From NCBI GenBank assembly GCA_937941715.1, contig CALDGX010000049.1, positions 31,893-95,892 on the forward strand: a DNA stretch of 64,000 bases, in the 5' to 3' direction. Below, piece by piece: positions 25,353-34,515 of the stretch. The translations under genes were made by a program, and so were the position numbers. Source of the DNA: an uncultured Chloracidobacterium sp. (lineage in GTDB: Bacteria > Acidobacteriota > Blastocatellia > Pyrinomonadales > Pyrinomonadaceae). The notes below the pieces were generated by a model, which saw nothing but the letters and a program-made list of their open reading frames with translations, had not been told where the DNA came from and searched no databases. Position 1 is the first letter of the stretch; each line of letters starts with the position of its first letter.

Positions 25353-27245
25353 ATGGAGATGAACGCCCTCAATGCCGCTTTGCTCGTCAATCTGATCGGT
25401 TTTACGGTCGGCGTGGCGTTGTACGGTCTGGTGGCCGCAATGGTCGTTCGGCATCGGTCAAGATCAAAGCCGGCCAGTGTCGATCTGCTGTTGCTGACGA
25501 CTGCCGGTCTGGGCTTGTTGTGGAATCTCGGCGAGCTCTACTCGTTCATTCAGAAGGACTTCGCGCTGACCGGAATTTCACCCTGGCTTGCCGCGATATC
25601 ATTTTCTGCGCTTGGTTTTTTGCCATCGGTTGTCGTCCACTCGGCACAGGCCGATGACGAGGGAACGCACTGGCTGACGTACGCTGCGTACACGCTGAGC
25701 CTTCTGGCGGCGGGACTGCACTTTTACTCGGCGGCAGCCGGTAATGCCGTTCCGTCTGATCTCGCCTTACAGGCGCAAACGATCGGGGCGGTCGCGTTGG
25801 CAAGCGGGCTCTTGCTGTTCAACCTCAAGCAAACGCTGGAGAAAAAAACGATCTGGGCCAGTGCCCTGCTCGTCTTCGCGGTCTCCGCACTACACCTGAG
25901 CGGCGATCGCGAGGGCAACTCGTGGCTGATCGAGTTGATCGCGCATCAGGCGTCGCTGCCGCTGGCGTTGACGATCCTATATCAAAATTACAGGTTTGCT
26001 TTCGCTGACCTTTTCTTAAAGCGTGCTATCTCACTGATACTGCTTTCCCTGACGGCCTTTGGGCTTTACGTCGCGGTCGCTGCTCCGCTATTGCGCTATC
26101 ACGAAACGCACGATCGCGACGACGCGTCGGCGATCAGCCTTATCCTAACGCTTTGGATCGCGACCGCGCTTGTCTATCCGGCGTTATATCGGCTGGCGAC
26201 ATGGCTCGTCGATACGGTAATACTGCATCGCGGCGATTACGCCGAGTTGCAGGCGGACATTTCGGCTGAGATCGAATCGATCGATACTGCCGAGGCTATA
26301 CTCAGCCGCGTCTGCGAACGTGTCGGCGGCGGCCTGACGGCCGGAACTTCGCGTTGGTCGCCTGTACTGATCAAGGAATCGGATCTCGCCTTTGTCGATG
26401 TCGGATTTACGCCAAACGAAGCCCGGATCTTTGTTCCGACGGCTGAATCACCGTTTTTCGAGATCCGTTTGGGCGAGTTCTACGGCGGTCGGCGGCTGCT
26501 CTCCGACGAGGTCGCTACGCTTGAGGCGATATCGTTGATCACGGCACGGCGGATCGACGCGGTCAGGGTGACGAAAGAGCGTTATGAGCAAGAGTTTCGA
26601 CAACAGGAATTTGCCAAGCTCGCGGCCGAGGCACGCCTGACGGCCCTGCGGGCACAGCTCGATCCGCACTTTTTGTTCAATTCGCTGACGACGATAGGCT
26701 ATCTGATCAAGGCAGACCCGGATAAGGCGTTCGACACTCTGCTGCGTCTGACCCAGCTTTTACGCGGAGTATTAAACTCAAACAGCGAATTTTGTCCGCT
26801 CGGTGACGAGATGCGGCTGATCGAAAGCTATCTCGAGATCGAAAGAGCTCGGTTTGAGGAACGATTGACCGTTGAGATAGATGTGCCGGACGAACTGCGG
26901 CGGATCGAGGTACCGGCACTCATATTGCAGCCGTTGGTCGAAAACGCCGTCAAGCACGGTATTTCTGAAAACAAAAACGGCGGTACGATACGTATAACGG
27001 CGTGCCGAGGCGAAATTGACGGACGCCCGTCGCTCAAGCTCACGGTTTGCGATACGGGGGCCGGCAGCGGAGCCGGGAAACGCGGCGAGTCGAGCGGTTT
27101 AGGGCTGCGCAACATTCGCGAACGGCTTGCTGTCTATTATGGCGACAGAGCCAGCCTGACCTTTACTAGCGACCCCGCCAACGGCACGGCCGTTGAGGTC
27201 GAGTTTCCGGCCGATCGCCGGATCAGCACAGAAAGTGATGAATAA
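25353..27245 (+). CDS. LytS/YehU-type sensor histidine kinase
   Basis: 630 residues. Residues 1-300 contain about eight membrane helices forming the sensor; a GAF-like or linker region (about 310-415) and a coiled coil (RYEQEFRQQEFAKLAAEARLTALR) lead to the His_kinase domain with H439 in AQLDPHFLFNSL and a HATPase with N box LVENAVKHGI and G motif GLGLRNIRERL. It signals to the LytTR regulator encoded immediately downstream, whose ATG lies 8 bases before this gene's end. Ligand is unknown. A TAGAAT hexamer (25316-25321) about 30 bases before the ATG is the likely -10. Confidence 0.93.
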   Translation: MEMNALNAALLVNLIGFTVGVALYGLVAAMVVRHRSRSKPASVDLLLLTTAGLGLLWNLGELYSFIQKDFALTGISPWLAAISFSALGFLPSVVVHSAQADDEGTHWLTYAAYTLSLLAAGLHFYSAAAGNAVPSDLALQAQTIGAVALASGLLLFNLKQTLEKKTIWASALLVFAVSALHLSGDREGNSWLIELIAHQASLPLALTILYQNYRFAFADLFLKRAISLILLSLTAFGLYVAVAAPLLRYHETHDRDDASAISLILTLWIATALVYPALYRLATWLVDTVILHRGDYAELQADISAEIESIDTAEAILSRVCERVGGGLTAGTSRWSPVLIKESDLAFVDVGFTPNEARIFVPTAESPFFEIRLGEFYGGRRLLSDEVATLEAISLITARRIDAVRVTKERYEQEFRQQEFAKLAAEARLTALRAQLDPHFLFNSLTTIGYLIKADPDKAFDTLLRLTQLLRGVLNSNSEFCPLGDEMRLIESYLEIERARFEERLTVEIDVPDELRRIEVPALILQPLVENAVKHGISENKNGGTIRITACRGEIDGRPSLKLTVCDTGAGSGAGKRGESSGLGLRNIRERLAVYYGDRASLTFTSDPANGTAVEVEFPADRRISTESDE

Positions 27246-28017
27246 ACTCCGAGTAATAATTGCTGACGACGAACGCCCGGCACGCGAGTTCCTAAAATCG
27301 GTCCTTCGCGAATTTGAGAACGTCGAGATCGTCGGCGAGGCCGAAAATGGCGCCGACGCGGTCGAAATTATCAAGGCGGTCAAACCCGATCTGGCCTTTC
27401 TCGATCTTAAAATGCCGGAAATGTCGGGCCTCGAAGCTGTTCGGCTGCTCCGCAAGACTCAAATGCCGCAGGTCGCCTTTGTGACCGCCCATGACGAATT
27501 TGCTGTTCAGGCGTTTGAGGTAAATGCCGTGGATTATCTTCTCAAGCCTGTTGAGCGTGCCCGAATTGCCGAGACGATAGCCCGTGCGGCAGAGCGGCTC
27601 GAACAGGAGGACTGGCGAAGCGTCGAGGCCGAGAAGATAAAGCGCGTTGCCGGAGCGTATGCCGACGCTGAGCGACATACCCTGATCGAACGCATTCCGG
27701 TACGGCAACGCGACGACATCGTGCTGATCCCTGTCGCTGAGGTCGCCTCGATCACCGCTGACGGCGAACTGCTGCATATCGTTACCGCCGCCGGTAAAAA
27801 ATATGTTATCAATCACCGGCTTAAGGACCTCGAATTGCGGCTCGACCCCGAAGCCTTTGTACGCCTTTCGCGCGGTTGTCTTGCCAATCTCGCAATGATC
27901 CGCACGATCCACCCGATGCCCGGCGGCACATACCTGGTCTCGCTACTAAACGGTGAAAAGCACGCATCGAGCCGTCTTCAGTCCAAGATCCTGAGAAACA
28001 AGGTACTTAAGATCTAG
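27238..28017 (+). CDS. LytTR-family response regulator
   Basis: 259 residues. Receiver with D56 in LAFLDLKMPEMSG, acidic DD at 10-11 and VTAHDEFAVQAFEVNAVDYLLKPV; C-terminal LytTR DNA-binding domain with DIVLIPVAEVASITADGELLHIVTA and FVRLSRGCLANLAMI. The ATG overlaps the end of the kinase gene, so the pair is translationally coupled. LytTR regulators often control surface polymers or transport; no target is obvious here. Downstream come three intergenic hairpins. Confidence 0.94.
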   Translation: MNKLRVIIADDERPAREFLKSVLREFENVEIVGEAENGADAVEIIKAVKPDLAFLDLKMPEMSGLEAVRLLRKTQMPQVAFVTAHDEFAVQAFEVNAVDYLLKPVERARIAETIARAAERLEQEDWRSVEAEKIKRVAGAYADAERHTLIERIPVRQRDDIVLIPVAEVASITADGELLHIVTAAGKKYVINHRLKDLELRLDPEAFVRLSRGCLANLAMIRTIHPMPGGTYLVSLLNGEKHASSRLQSKILRNKVLKI

Positions 28018-28104
28018 TGGTTCAAAACCGCCGTTCATTCCGACTTCTCGACCGTTCGTTAAAAAAATGTTGAAAAGGAGCGGCAAAGTACTGAGAATCT
28101 CGAA

Positions 28105-28225
28105 GACTCGGTCTTAGCCGAGTCATTTCCTTGAAAGCCAAAAGCTGCACGAGGAAGGAGGAACCGTCGGGAAGCGGTTCCTCCCCAATGATAAAGGGTC
28201 CAAAGTGAATTCACACCATGGACCC
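28105..28225. repeat. Three consecutive intergenic hairpins
   Basis: Perfect arms: GACTCGG/CCGAGTC (28105-28124, 6-base loop); GGAGGAACCG/CGGTTCCTCC (28157-28184, 8-base loop); and GGGTCCA/TGGACCC (28196-28225) with the palindrome GTGAATTCAC nested inside. The first could be a bidirectional terminator though its T-tract is poor (ATTTCCTT). The others have no T-run. They lie between the LytTR gene and a convergent small gene. No gene is seen in 28018-28273. Confidence 0.7.
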
Positions 28226-28273
28226 CAAACCTCGGGAAGAACCAATACAACAAGCTGCAGAATACAGGAAAAG

Positions 28274-28492
28274 TTACTCGAACATTCCTTTGACGAACGT
28301 CACAACAGTATGAAACAAGCAAGTGCATTGCGTGCCGTCTCCACACTCTTTACTGGGCGTGAAGTGGCCCTTTTTGTCAACGCAATTTCTGCCGGTTTGC
28401 GGATTATTTAGAACATCCGCAGCACTGACAATACCTACAAACGAAAACGCGATCACTAAAGTGAGCAGCGTCGCCGATAGATATCTTTTCAT
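28274..28492 (-). CDS. Small secreted cysteine-containing protein, 72 aa
   Basis: A clear signal peptide (residues 1-24, LSATLLTLVIAFSFVGIVSA, cut after AA) is followed by about 47 mature residues with four cysteines (NCVDKK, ECGDGTQCTC), so disulfides or metal binding are possible. AGGAG lies 9 bases before the ATG. I know no family. It is one of a group of small export/membrane genes around a MerC-like protein and a TonB receptor. The C-terminus HTVVTFVKGMF is hydrophobic and might be membrane-associated. Confidence 0.7.
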   Translation of the reverse strand: MKRYLSATLLTLVIAFSFVGIVSAADVLNNPQTGRNCVDKKGHFTPSKECGDGTQCTCLFHTVVTFVKGMFE

Positions 28493-28655
28493 ATAGGAAT
28501 TCTCCTGAAATCAAATGGTGCTCTTTGAAAGACCCGGGAAGAATTGCCGCCAGCACCTACGAGGCTGCAAAAGTCGATTCAGAGCTGATAATATACCGAT
28601 TATTTTGTTTGTACAACCATTTATCGGGTTGCGACTTAGTTGATCCAAGATAGCT

Positions 28656-29084
28656 ATGCAGAACTTTTTGAAATGGATGTCTCGATTGACCGCGATCTTT
28701 CTCGCGGGTGTGGTTGCGATCCTTTTGCTATCGGGCACAAATGTCGTGTCAATCGGCACAGTGCTTGTTGCCGTCCTCCTCGGTCTAGCAAGTCAAATTG
28801 GCCTTTTCGTCTCGCCATCGGCAGTTGACTGGAGCGCCGGTTTGAAAAAGACCGTCTTTGTTTCGATGCTGCCATCTGTCTTTTGGCTGATACGGCAGGC
28901 CTACTCCGACGGGGTCAACGTCTATCGACTCTCCACATCCGGATCAAATGATGAGATATTGGAGCATGTACTCGAATTGCTGTTCGTCGGGGCTCTCCTC
29001 GTCCTATATTTTGTTCAATCGATAAGACTGTCCGCCGAATTCCTTGTCAAGCCGGCGGTCGCCCGCATTGACACATCTGAGTAA
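28656..29084 (+). CDS. Small membrane protein, 142 aa
   Basis: Three or four membrane helices: about 8-28, 32-52, 65-85 and 105-125, separated by short charged loops (SPSAVDWSAGLKK; YSDGVNVYRLSTSGSND). No conserved functional residues are recognised. Base composition is a little lower in GC than neighbouring core genes. It is divergent from the small secreted protein and 130 bases upstream of the MerC-like gene; whether they share a transcript is unclear. Hypothetical, but its length, hydrophobic periodicity and codon use support coding. Confidence 0.6.
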   Translation: MQNFLKWMSRLTAIFLAGVVAILLLSGTNVVSIGTVLVAVLLGLASQIGLFVSPSAVDWSAGLKKTVFVSMLPSVFWLIRQAYSDGVNVYRLSTSGSNDEILEHVLELLFVGALLVLYFVQSIRLSAEFLVKPAVARIDTSE

Positions 29085-29214
29085 CCCGCTAATGCGACTT
29101 TCAGCCAACTTATGGACGCAAAAGCTCCACTCGTTGAATAAATAAGGCGTGCTTCATTGATTTCTGTCAACCTGACGAATTCGGCAACCTAGGCTATTTA
29201 GTTGAGGCACGTAA

Positions 29215-29628
29215 ATGCACATCAGGTATTATTCGCAACAGATTTTTTCGATATTGGATCGGACCGGAGCAACGGTTCCTTGGGTTTGCGCTGTTCATTG
29301 TCTTTTAATGCCAATCGCTGCCTCGTTTCTTCCCATATTCGGCATCTCGTTTTTTGCCGATGAAGGATTTGAAGTGGTTTTTATCGGAATGTCTTTGTTG
29401 ATCGCCGCGATCAGCCTTTTGCCCGGCTACGTCCGACATCACCGAAAATTACAGGTCCTGATCCTCTTTACTGTCGGAATAATTCTTGTCATTCTCGCCG
29501 ACATTCTGTTCGGGAGCAACCTATTCGGGAAATCAGTCCTGATCTTAGTCGGCGCGATGATGATAACCGGGTCACATACCCTGAATCGCCGATTTTGCCG
29601 AGCGTGTTATCTGTGTGAAAAGCCTTAG
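29215..29628 (+). CDS. MerC-family membrane protein
   Basis: 137 residues with four membrane helices. The MerC signature is in helix 1: WVCAVHCLLMPIAASFLP, with C25 and C29, the metal-binding pair, and H28 between. A C-terminal RRFCRACYLC adds three cysteines on the cytoplasmic side. MerC proteins move Hg(II) or related ions inward; in many non-mer contexts they sit with TonB-dependent receptors and Zur-type control and may carry zinc or other metals. No MerA, MerP or MerR is here, so mercury resistance is not supported. The TonB receptor gene starts 132 bases downstream. Confidence 0.82.
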   Translation: MHIRYYSQQIFSILDRTGATVPWVCAVHCLLMPIAASFLPIFGISFFADEGFEVVFIGMSLLIAAISLLPGYVRHHRKLQVLILFTVGIILVILADILFGSNLFGKSVLILVGAMMITGSHTLNRRFCRACYLCEKP

Positions 29629-29760
29629 CCGCTTGTTTGTATGAGAGAACAGTCCATTCGACTAAAATACCATTCATTGAAAAGACATTTACTATGTGCT
29701 CCAAAAACTGTTTGCTTAAGCTTTAACGCTTTTCTCTAGAGGTTTGAATAAAAAACAATC

Positions 29761-32103
29761 ATGTCCAAGTACTTGAAGGCAATTTTCTTAGTTTTAGTTT
29801 TTTCAGTAGCCGGATTTGCACAAGCAAACGGCAAGATCAGCGGTAAAGTCACCAGCCAGATCAACTCACTTCCGGTCGCAAACGTATCGATTCAGATCAC
29901 ACAACTTAAGCTGTCGGTCGAAACGGACGATCAGGGTGGATATGAGTTTAGCAACATACCTCCGGGTAGATACACGTTGGTCACACACGTTGACGGCTTT
30001 GCCGATCAGGTACAGAACATTGTTCTTGTCGCCGGGGCAAACGGGGTTGCCGACTTTTCGCTCAGTATCAACGCGTTACAGGCTCAGGTGACCGTAACTG
30101 CCAGCGGTTCTGAAGAGTCGGTATTTGAGTCATTTCAATCCGTAAATGCGATCGGGTCGACACGCATTCTGGAACAGGCAAGCACATCGGTCGGCGAAGT
30201 GATCGAACGTGAGGCTGGCGTAGGCAAACGCTCATTCGGTCCGGGAACGTCCCGGCCGGTGATCCGCGGTTTCGACGGTGACCGCGTGCTGGTATTGCAG
30301 GACGGAGCCCGCAATGGTTCGGTCGCATCTCAATCCGGCGATCACGGGGAACCGATCGACACGATGAACCTCGAACGATTGGAGGTGATAAAGGGACCGG
30401 CCACACTTCTGTATGGGTCAAATGCGATCGGCGGTGTTGTTAATGCCGTCACCTCAGATGAAGGCGATGCTCACCCCGGGATACGCGGCTATTTAAGCGG
30501 ACTGGGAGCGACGAATAATAAACAGGGCGGTCTCTCGGGCGGCGTCGAATATGGCTTCAAAAAGCTCCTGCTTAACATCAACGCTAACACGATGCGCGAG
30601 GGCGATTTCAAAACTCCGCTCGGCCCCATTCCAAATTCGGCAGCAAAGTCGTACGGCGGCGGAACGAGTCTCGGCTATTTCGCGGACAAAGGGTTTATTG
30701 TCGGGTCCTTCGGTGTAGACCGTCGTCGTTATGGCATACCGTATGCTCCGCTATTTGAGGCGGGCGAATTGCTAAGCGACGGCAACGGCAACCCGTGCAC
30801 ACTGACTCCGACCTTTGGTCCGGCGACTTGCCAATATGATATCGAATACATTAAGGCAAGGTTTGCGGACACCCTGCCGGACGTACCCGACGAGGCGATC
30901 GACATTCGGATGCGGCGAAATAACTACCGCGTCAAGGGCGGATTTCGTGATCTAAAAGGAGCGATCCAGCAGGGCAATTTCTACGTCGACTTTACAAAAT
31001 ATCGTCACGAAGAAATTGAAACAGCCGGTGGTATTGATACGACAGCGACCAATTTCTTTAACGACACGCTATCGTACAGAGCCTCGTTTCAGCAGGCTAA
31101 ATATAAGAACCTTTCAGGACAATTCGGCTTTGACGGCTTTAACCGAAGCTATCTGACCGAAGGGGCCGAGCAGCTCGTTGACGGGCGAGTGCGGCATAAT
31201 AACTTCTCGGTGTTTGGCTTGCAGGAGCTGACGTTTGACCGAGTATCATTTCAATTTGGCGGCCGGGTTGAGACCAATCGATATGATCCGGCAAATAAGG
31301 CACTCTACTCGGCCCGCAATTTCACCGGATTCTCGGGTGCCGCGGCAGCTCGAATCCGACTTTGGGAGGGTGCGGCGTTCATTGCCAGCTTCAACAGCGC
31401 ATATCGTGCCCCGGCTCTCGAAGAACTTTACAACGAAGGCCCGCACGTCGGCACCGTGACGTTTGAGATCGGAGATCAAGATCTAAAGCGCGAGCGGTCG
31501 ACCGGCATCGAATTCAGCCTTAGACAGCAGATCAAGCGATTTAGGCTCAACGGCAGTTTTTATAATTACAATATAGACAATTTCGTATTTCTCCGCCCCG
31601 AGGATGCCGACGGTGATGGAAATATCGATGTCGACGATAATCTGCCGGTCGCAGCTTATACGCAGGATAAAGCTCGCTTCATGGGCGTCGACCTTTCGGC
31701 TGATGTGGATATTACGGACTGGCTGGGAGCATTCGTTTCGGCAGACGTGGTAAATGCCAAACTCACCGCAAGTCAGATCCAACTTCCGCGAATACCGCCC
31801 GGAAGGGTCCGTGCTGGTGTAGAATTTAGATACAAAGGCCTTTCGGTCCGTCCCGAAGCGATCTTCACCGTGCCGCGAAAACAGCTTGACGTTTTCCCTT
31901 TGGAAACCACAACGGCCGGCTACGGACTGTTCAATATCAACGCATCTTACACCATCGCTCAAAAGCACGCGGCCCACACGTTTTCGGTGGGCACAACAAA
32001 CCTCGGCGACCGGTTGTATCGCAATCACCTTTCGTTTATCAAGGATCTCGCTCCGGAGCAAGGCCGAAACTTTCGCTTCAGCTATTCCGTGAGGTTCTTT
32101 TAG
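29761..32103 (+). CDS. TonB-dependent outer-membrane receptor with regulatory-like N-domain
   Basis: 780 residues. Signal peptide (1-19, ending AGFAQ), a carboxypeptidase regulatory-like domain (about 23-105, GKISGKVTSQINSLPVANVSI...PPGRYTLVTHVDGF), the plug (about 120-235) with RPVIRGFDGDRVLVLQDGAR, ERLEVIKGPATLLYGSNAIGGVVN, and a 22-strand barrel ending in the terminal FF needed for BAM insertion. The plug line QSGDHGEPIDTMNLERLEV resembles metal-uptake receptors of the ZnuD group. Together with the MerC-like protein upstream it suggests metal acquisition; the metal is unknown. A rho-independent terminator follows. Confidence 0.9.
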   Translation: MSKYLKAIFLVLVFSVAGFAQANGKISGKVTSQINSLPVANVSIQITQLKLSVETDDQGGYEFSNIPPGRYTLVTHVDGFADQVQNIVLVAGANGVADFSLSINALQAQVTVTASGSEESVFESFQSVNAIGSTRILEQASTSVGEVIEREAGVGKRSFGPGTSRPVIRGFDGDRVLVLQDGARNGSVASQSGDHGEPIDTMNLERLEVIKGPATLLYGSNAIGGVVNAVTSDEGDAHPGIRGYLSGLGATNNKQGGLSGGVEYGFKKLLLNINANTMREGDFKTPLGPIPNSAAKSYGGGTSLGYFADKGFIVGSFGVDRRRYGIPYAPLFEAGELLSDGNGNPCTLTPTFGPATCQYDIEYIKARFADTLPDVPDEAIDIRMRRNNYRVKGGFRDLKGAIQQGNFYVDFTKYRHEEIETAGGIDTTATNFFNDTLSYRASFQQAKYKNLSGQFGFDGFNRSYLTEGAEQLVDGRVRHNNFSVFGLQELTFDRVSFQFGGRVETNRYDPANKALYSARNFTGFSGAAAARIRLWEGAAFIASFNSAYRAPALEELYNEGPHVGTVTFEIGDQDLKRERSTGIEFSLRQQIKRFRLNGSFYNYNIDNFVFLRPEDADGDGNIDVDDNLPVAAYTQDKARFMGVDLSADVDITDWLGAFVSADVVNAKLTASQIQLPRIPPGRVRAGVEFRYKGLSVRPEAIFTVPRKQLDVFPLETTTAGYGLFNINASYTIAQKHAAHTFSVGTTNLGDRLYRNHLSFIKDLAPEQGRNFRFSYSVRFF

Positions 32104-32128
32104 TTAGATTGGAGGAAAACAAAGAAAG

Positions 32129-32164
32129 AAAAGCCTTGTTCCTAACGGAGCAGGGCTTTTTTCC
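32129..32164 (+). terminator. Rho-independent terminator of the TonB receptor
   Basis: AAAAGCCTTGTTC pairs with GGAGCAGGGCTTTTTT (two G-T pairs), loop CTAAC, followed by T-run. Confidence 0.85.
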
Positions 32165-32255
32165 TGGTCGTACTTAGCCAAGGCTACGAAACCGGTGTTT
32201 GTTTTTGCTACGGCGGTTCATCCAAGATCAATTTATCTTAATCGATCAAAAAGCG

Positions 32256-32321
32256 GAGACTGAGCGTGCCGTGATATTGATTCACGAGTGATGGGGCCTC
32301 AGTGACCACATCAAGGACATT
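32256..32321 (+). pseudogene. Decayed fragment of a dienelactone hydrolase gene
   Basis: 66 bases align without gaps to codons 27-48 of the intact gene at 34516 (34594-34659): 59 of 66 identical. Six of seven differences are at third codon positions, one of which turns TGG into a TGA stop. No start codon or rest of the gene is found, so it is a dead remnant. A terminator similar to that of the intact gene lies 75 bases downstream. Besides this relic and two terminators I see nothing in 32104-32504. Confidence 0.8.
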
Positions 32322-32397
32322 TCGCCCGAGATCGGCCGCGGAGTGCGTGTGAGTTATACGTTGAGATATTTCTGATCTGACTTGTTTGATAGATCAT

Positions 32398-32433
32398 AAA
32401 GGCCCGGCACCGTTTTGTGCCGGGCCTTTTTTT
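32398..32433 (+). terminator. Rho-independent terminator behind the gene relic
   Basis: AAAGGCCCGGCAC / GTGCCGGGCCTTTTTTT with loop CGTTTT, ending in seven T. It has no intact gene upstream and so probably belonged to the lost hydrolase paralogue. Its arms resemble those of the terminator at 35215. Confidence 0.93.
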
Positions 32434-32504
32434 GCTTTCACTTTTGAGGAAAATCTGATAAGTTTCTCGTCAAAATTAGACATCTCCTGTTTGTCGCTCG
32501 TCCC

Positions 32505-34430
32505 ATGAATTTTGAACAATATGTTTCGCTGATCCGCCGGCTTGAAGATTACGCATCCTCAAATCCGAGCTCCTATCAATATCGGGTTTACGGGTTGGCG
32601 ATGCTCGGATACCTATATTTTATAGGGCTGATTTCTCTTTTCACGCTGCCGATCGGAATCGTTGTCGCCGGGTTGATCCTCGCTCCCGGTGAAACTCTCC
32701 GTGTCCTCTTAATGGCCGCCAAATTGTGGTGGATCATAATACCCGGTATCGGCGTATTTTTTGGCTTTCTGGGAGGCGCCATTCGCTCGATCTTTGCAAA
32801 AGTACCTGAACCCGAGGGTCTCTCGATCGAACGTACCGCAGCTCCCGAACTGTTCGATTTTGTCGCCGATACATCCAAGGCTCTCGCCACACAAAGTCCG
32901 AAGCGAGTTCAGATCACTGATGAATTTAACGCCTCGGTGGTAACATTGCCGCGGTTCGGTATTTTTGGCCGAAAGGTCTATTTACGGCTTGGCCTCCCGC
33001 TCATGAGGGCTCTATCGCCTGAGCAGTTTAAGGCTGTGATCGCGCATGAATTGGGCCACGTTTCGGGCAGAAACGGTGCTTTTGGTAAATGGGCGTTTCA
33101 AGTGCAGGAAGCGTGGGATCGATTCATTCAGTCGCAGGAAGCGGCGGATAACAGATTCGCGTCGCTGTATGAACGCTTCGTTAAATGGTATTTCCCGTAT
33201 TTTTCCGCTTATTCATTTGTCTTGATGCGTGAGAATGAGAAAGAAGCTGATCAAGACGCGGTTAGATTGGCGGGCTCAAAACATTTGGGCGAAGCACTGA
33301 TCGCTCTTCACACCCGCGACACCGAACTGCAAGAAAATTTCTGGAAGGCGGTCCATCAGGAGAATCTTGAAAATCCCGATCCATCCCCGCGTCTCTTTTC
33401 CCGAATGTTGGGAGCGATGACGTTCGTCAACCGCGAACGTGAGCGCCTAACGCTCGAAAAGGCGGTTTCTGTTCCAACGGATTACGGTGACACACATCCG
33501 TCTCTCAGCGATCGGCTTCGCCTGATAGGCTATTGGGATGGCTCTGACCTGCCAACCTTACCGACCGTTCCGGATCAGAACGCAGCCGAAGTATTTCTCG
33601 GGAACTCAGCAGATGCGTTTGCCGCCAGTTTTGATGAATCCTGGGATGAAAAGGCGGCAAAAGACTGGAAGACGCGTTACGACCATTTTCAGGAATCACA
33701 AAAGCGGCTTGATGAGCTTGATACTAAAGCTAAGAGTGAGGATCTGACCGACGAAGAAATGGTCGAGATCGCGTTGCGCATCGCTGAAAAGCAAAGCCCC
33801 GAAATTGCTCTGCCCACACTTGAAAGCGCCGCCGAAAAATACCCTGAGAGTGCGCTCGTGAAATACAATTTGGCCGGAGTTCGGCTGGCACTCGGAGACG
33901 AACGCGGTATCGCAGACGCTGAGCTTGCAATAGAACTTGACGAGAGTTACCGTCTCGCAGGAAGTGAGTTGATCTTTGAGTACCTTCGCGGCAAGGGTCG
34001 AATAGACGAAGCTAAAAAATACGCCAACACCGCGGAGAGGCAATATGAGATGCTCGGCCTTGCGCAAAAGGAACGCGACACGGTGCAGCCGGGAGACAAT
34101 TTCGAACCTCACTCATTGCCGCAAGATCTGATCGATCTTATACCGGTAAAACTCGGAACTTTCGAGGAGATCACGGCCGTCTATCTCGTCAAAAAGGTCG
34201 TCCAGTATTTTCAGGAAATACCTATGCACGTTATGTTCATCGATGTTCGGCCGACCAAAACGTTCAATAGGGCCGGCGATCTGAGTCCTTCCGAGATATT
34301 AAAGATCGTGACGGATCGGTTTGGCGACACCGAGATCAATTTCTTTGCCGTACTTGTGACCCAGTTAGCTGCACTTAAACCACACCTCGAGAAGATCGAG
34401 GGGGCCAAGGTATTTAGTCGAGGTCATTGA
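32505..34430 (+). CDS. M48-family membrane metalloprotease with C-terminal TPR-like region
   Basis: 641 residues. Two membrane helices near the N-terminus (about 35-60 and 70-92), then a peptidase M48 domain with zinc site H181-E-L-G-H185 in IAHELGHVSGRNG and the third ligand in RENEKEADQDAVRLAG. HPSLSDRL after it is the usual M48 closing motif. The remaining half (about 370-640) is helical with repeats such as ALPTLESAAEKYPESALVKYNLA that read as TPR, and a final domain of unknown type. It probably degrades or regulates membrane proteins like HtpX. A second, shorter cytoplasmic role cannot be excluded. Confidence 0.88.
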   Translation: MNFEQYVSLIRRLEDYASSNPSSYQYRVYGLAMLGYLYFIGLISLFTLPIGIVVAGLILAPGETLRVLLMAAKLWWIIIPGIGVFFGFLGGAIRSIFAKVPEPEGLSIERTAAPELFDFVADTSKALATQSPKRVQITDEFNASVVTLPRFGIFGRKVYLRLGLPLMRALSPEQFKAVIAHELGHVSGRNGAFGKWAFQVQEAWDRFIQSQEAADNRFASLYERFVKWYFPYFSAYSFVLMRENEKEADQDAVRLAGSKHLGEALIALHTRDTELQENFWKAVHQENLENPDPSPRLFSRMLGAMTFVNRERERLTLEKAVSVPTDYGDTHPSLSDRLRLIGYWDGSDLPTLPTVPDQNAAEVFLGNSADAFAASFDESWDEKAAKDWKTRYDHFQESQKRLDELDTKAKSEDLTDEEMVEIALRIAEKQSPEIALPTLESAAEKYPESALVKYNLAGVRLALGDERGIADAELAIELDESYRLAGSELIFEYLRGKGRIDEAKKYANTAERQYEMLGLAQKERDTVQPGDNFEPHSLPQDLIDLIPVKLGTFEEITAVYLVKKVVQYFQEIPMHVMFIDVRPTKTFNRAGDLSPSEILKIVTDRFGDTEINFFAVLVTQLAALKPHLEKIEGAKVFSRGH

Positions 34431-34515
34431 TACGATGTCGGCAGCTTATCTCATTCCAGGCCGGTTTCAGGTATAATCGTCTATTGGTTCGCAGCCAATT
34501 TATCGGAGGGGTTTT

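Noticed and set aside
29215..29628. Mercury-resistance operon
   Set aside because: Only a MerC-like protein is present; no MerR, MerT, MerP or MerA.
32256..32321. In-frame TGA in the hydrolase relic as a selenocysteine codon
   Set aside because: The site is tryptophan in the intact gene, the fragment has no start or remainder, and no SECIS-like stem is evident; decay is simpler despite selA in the window.
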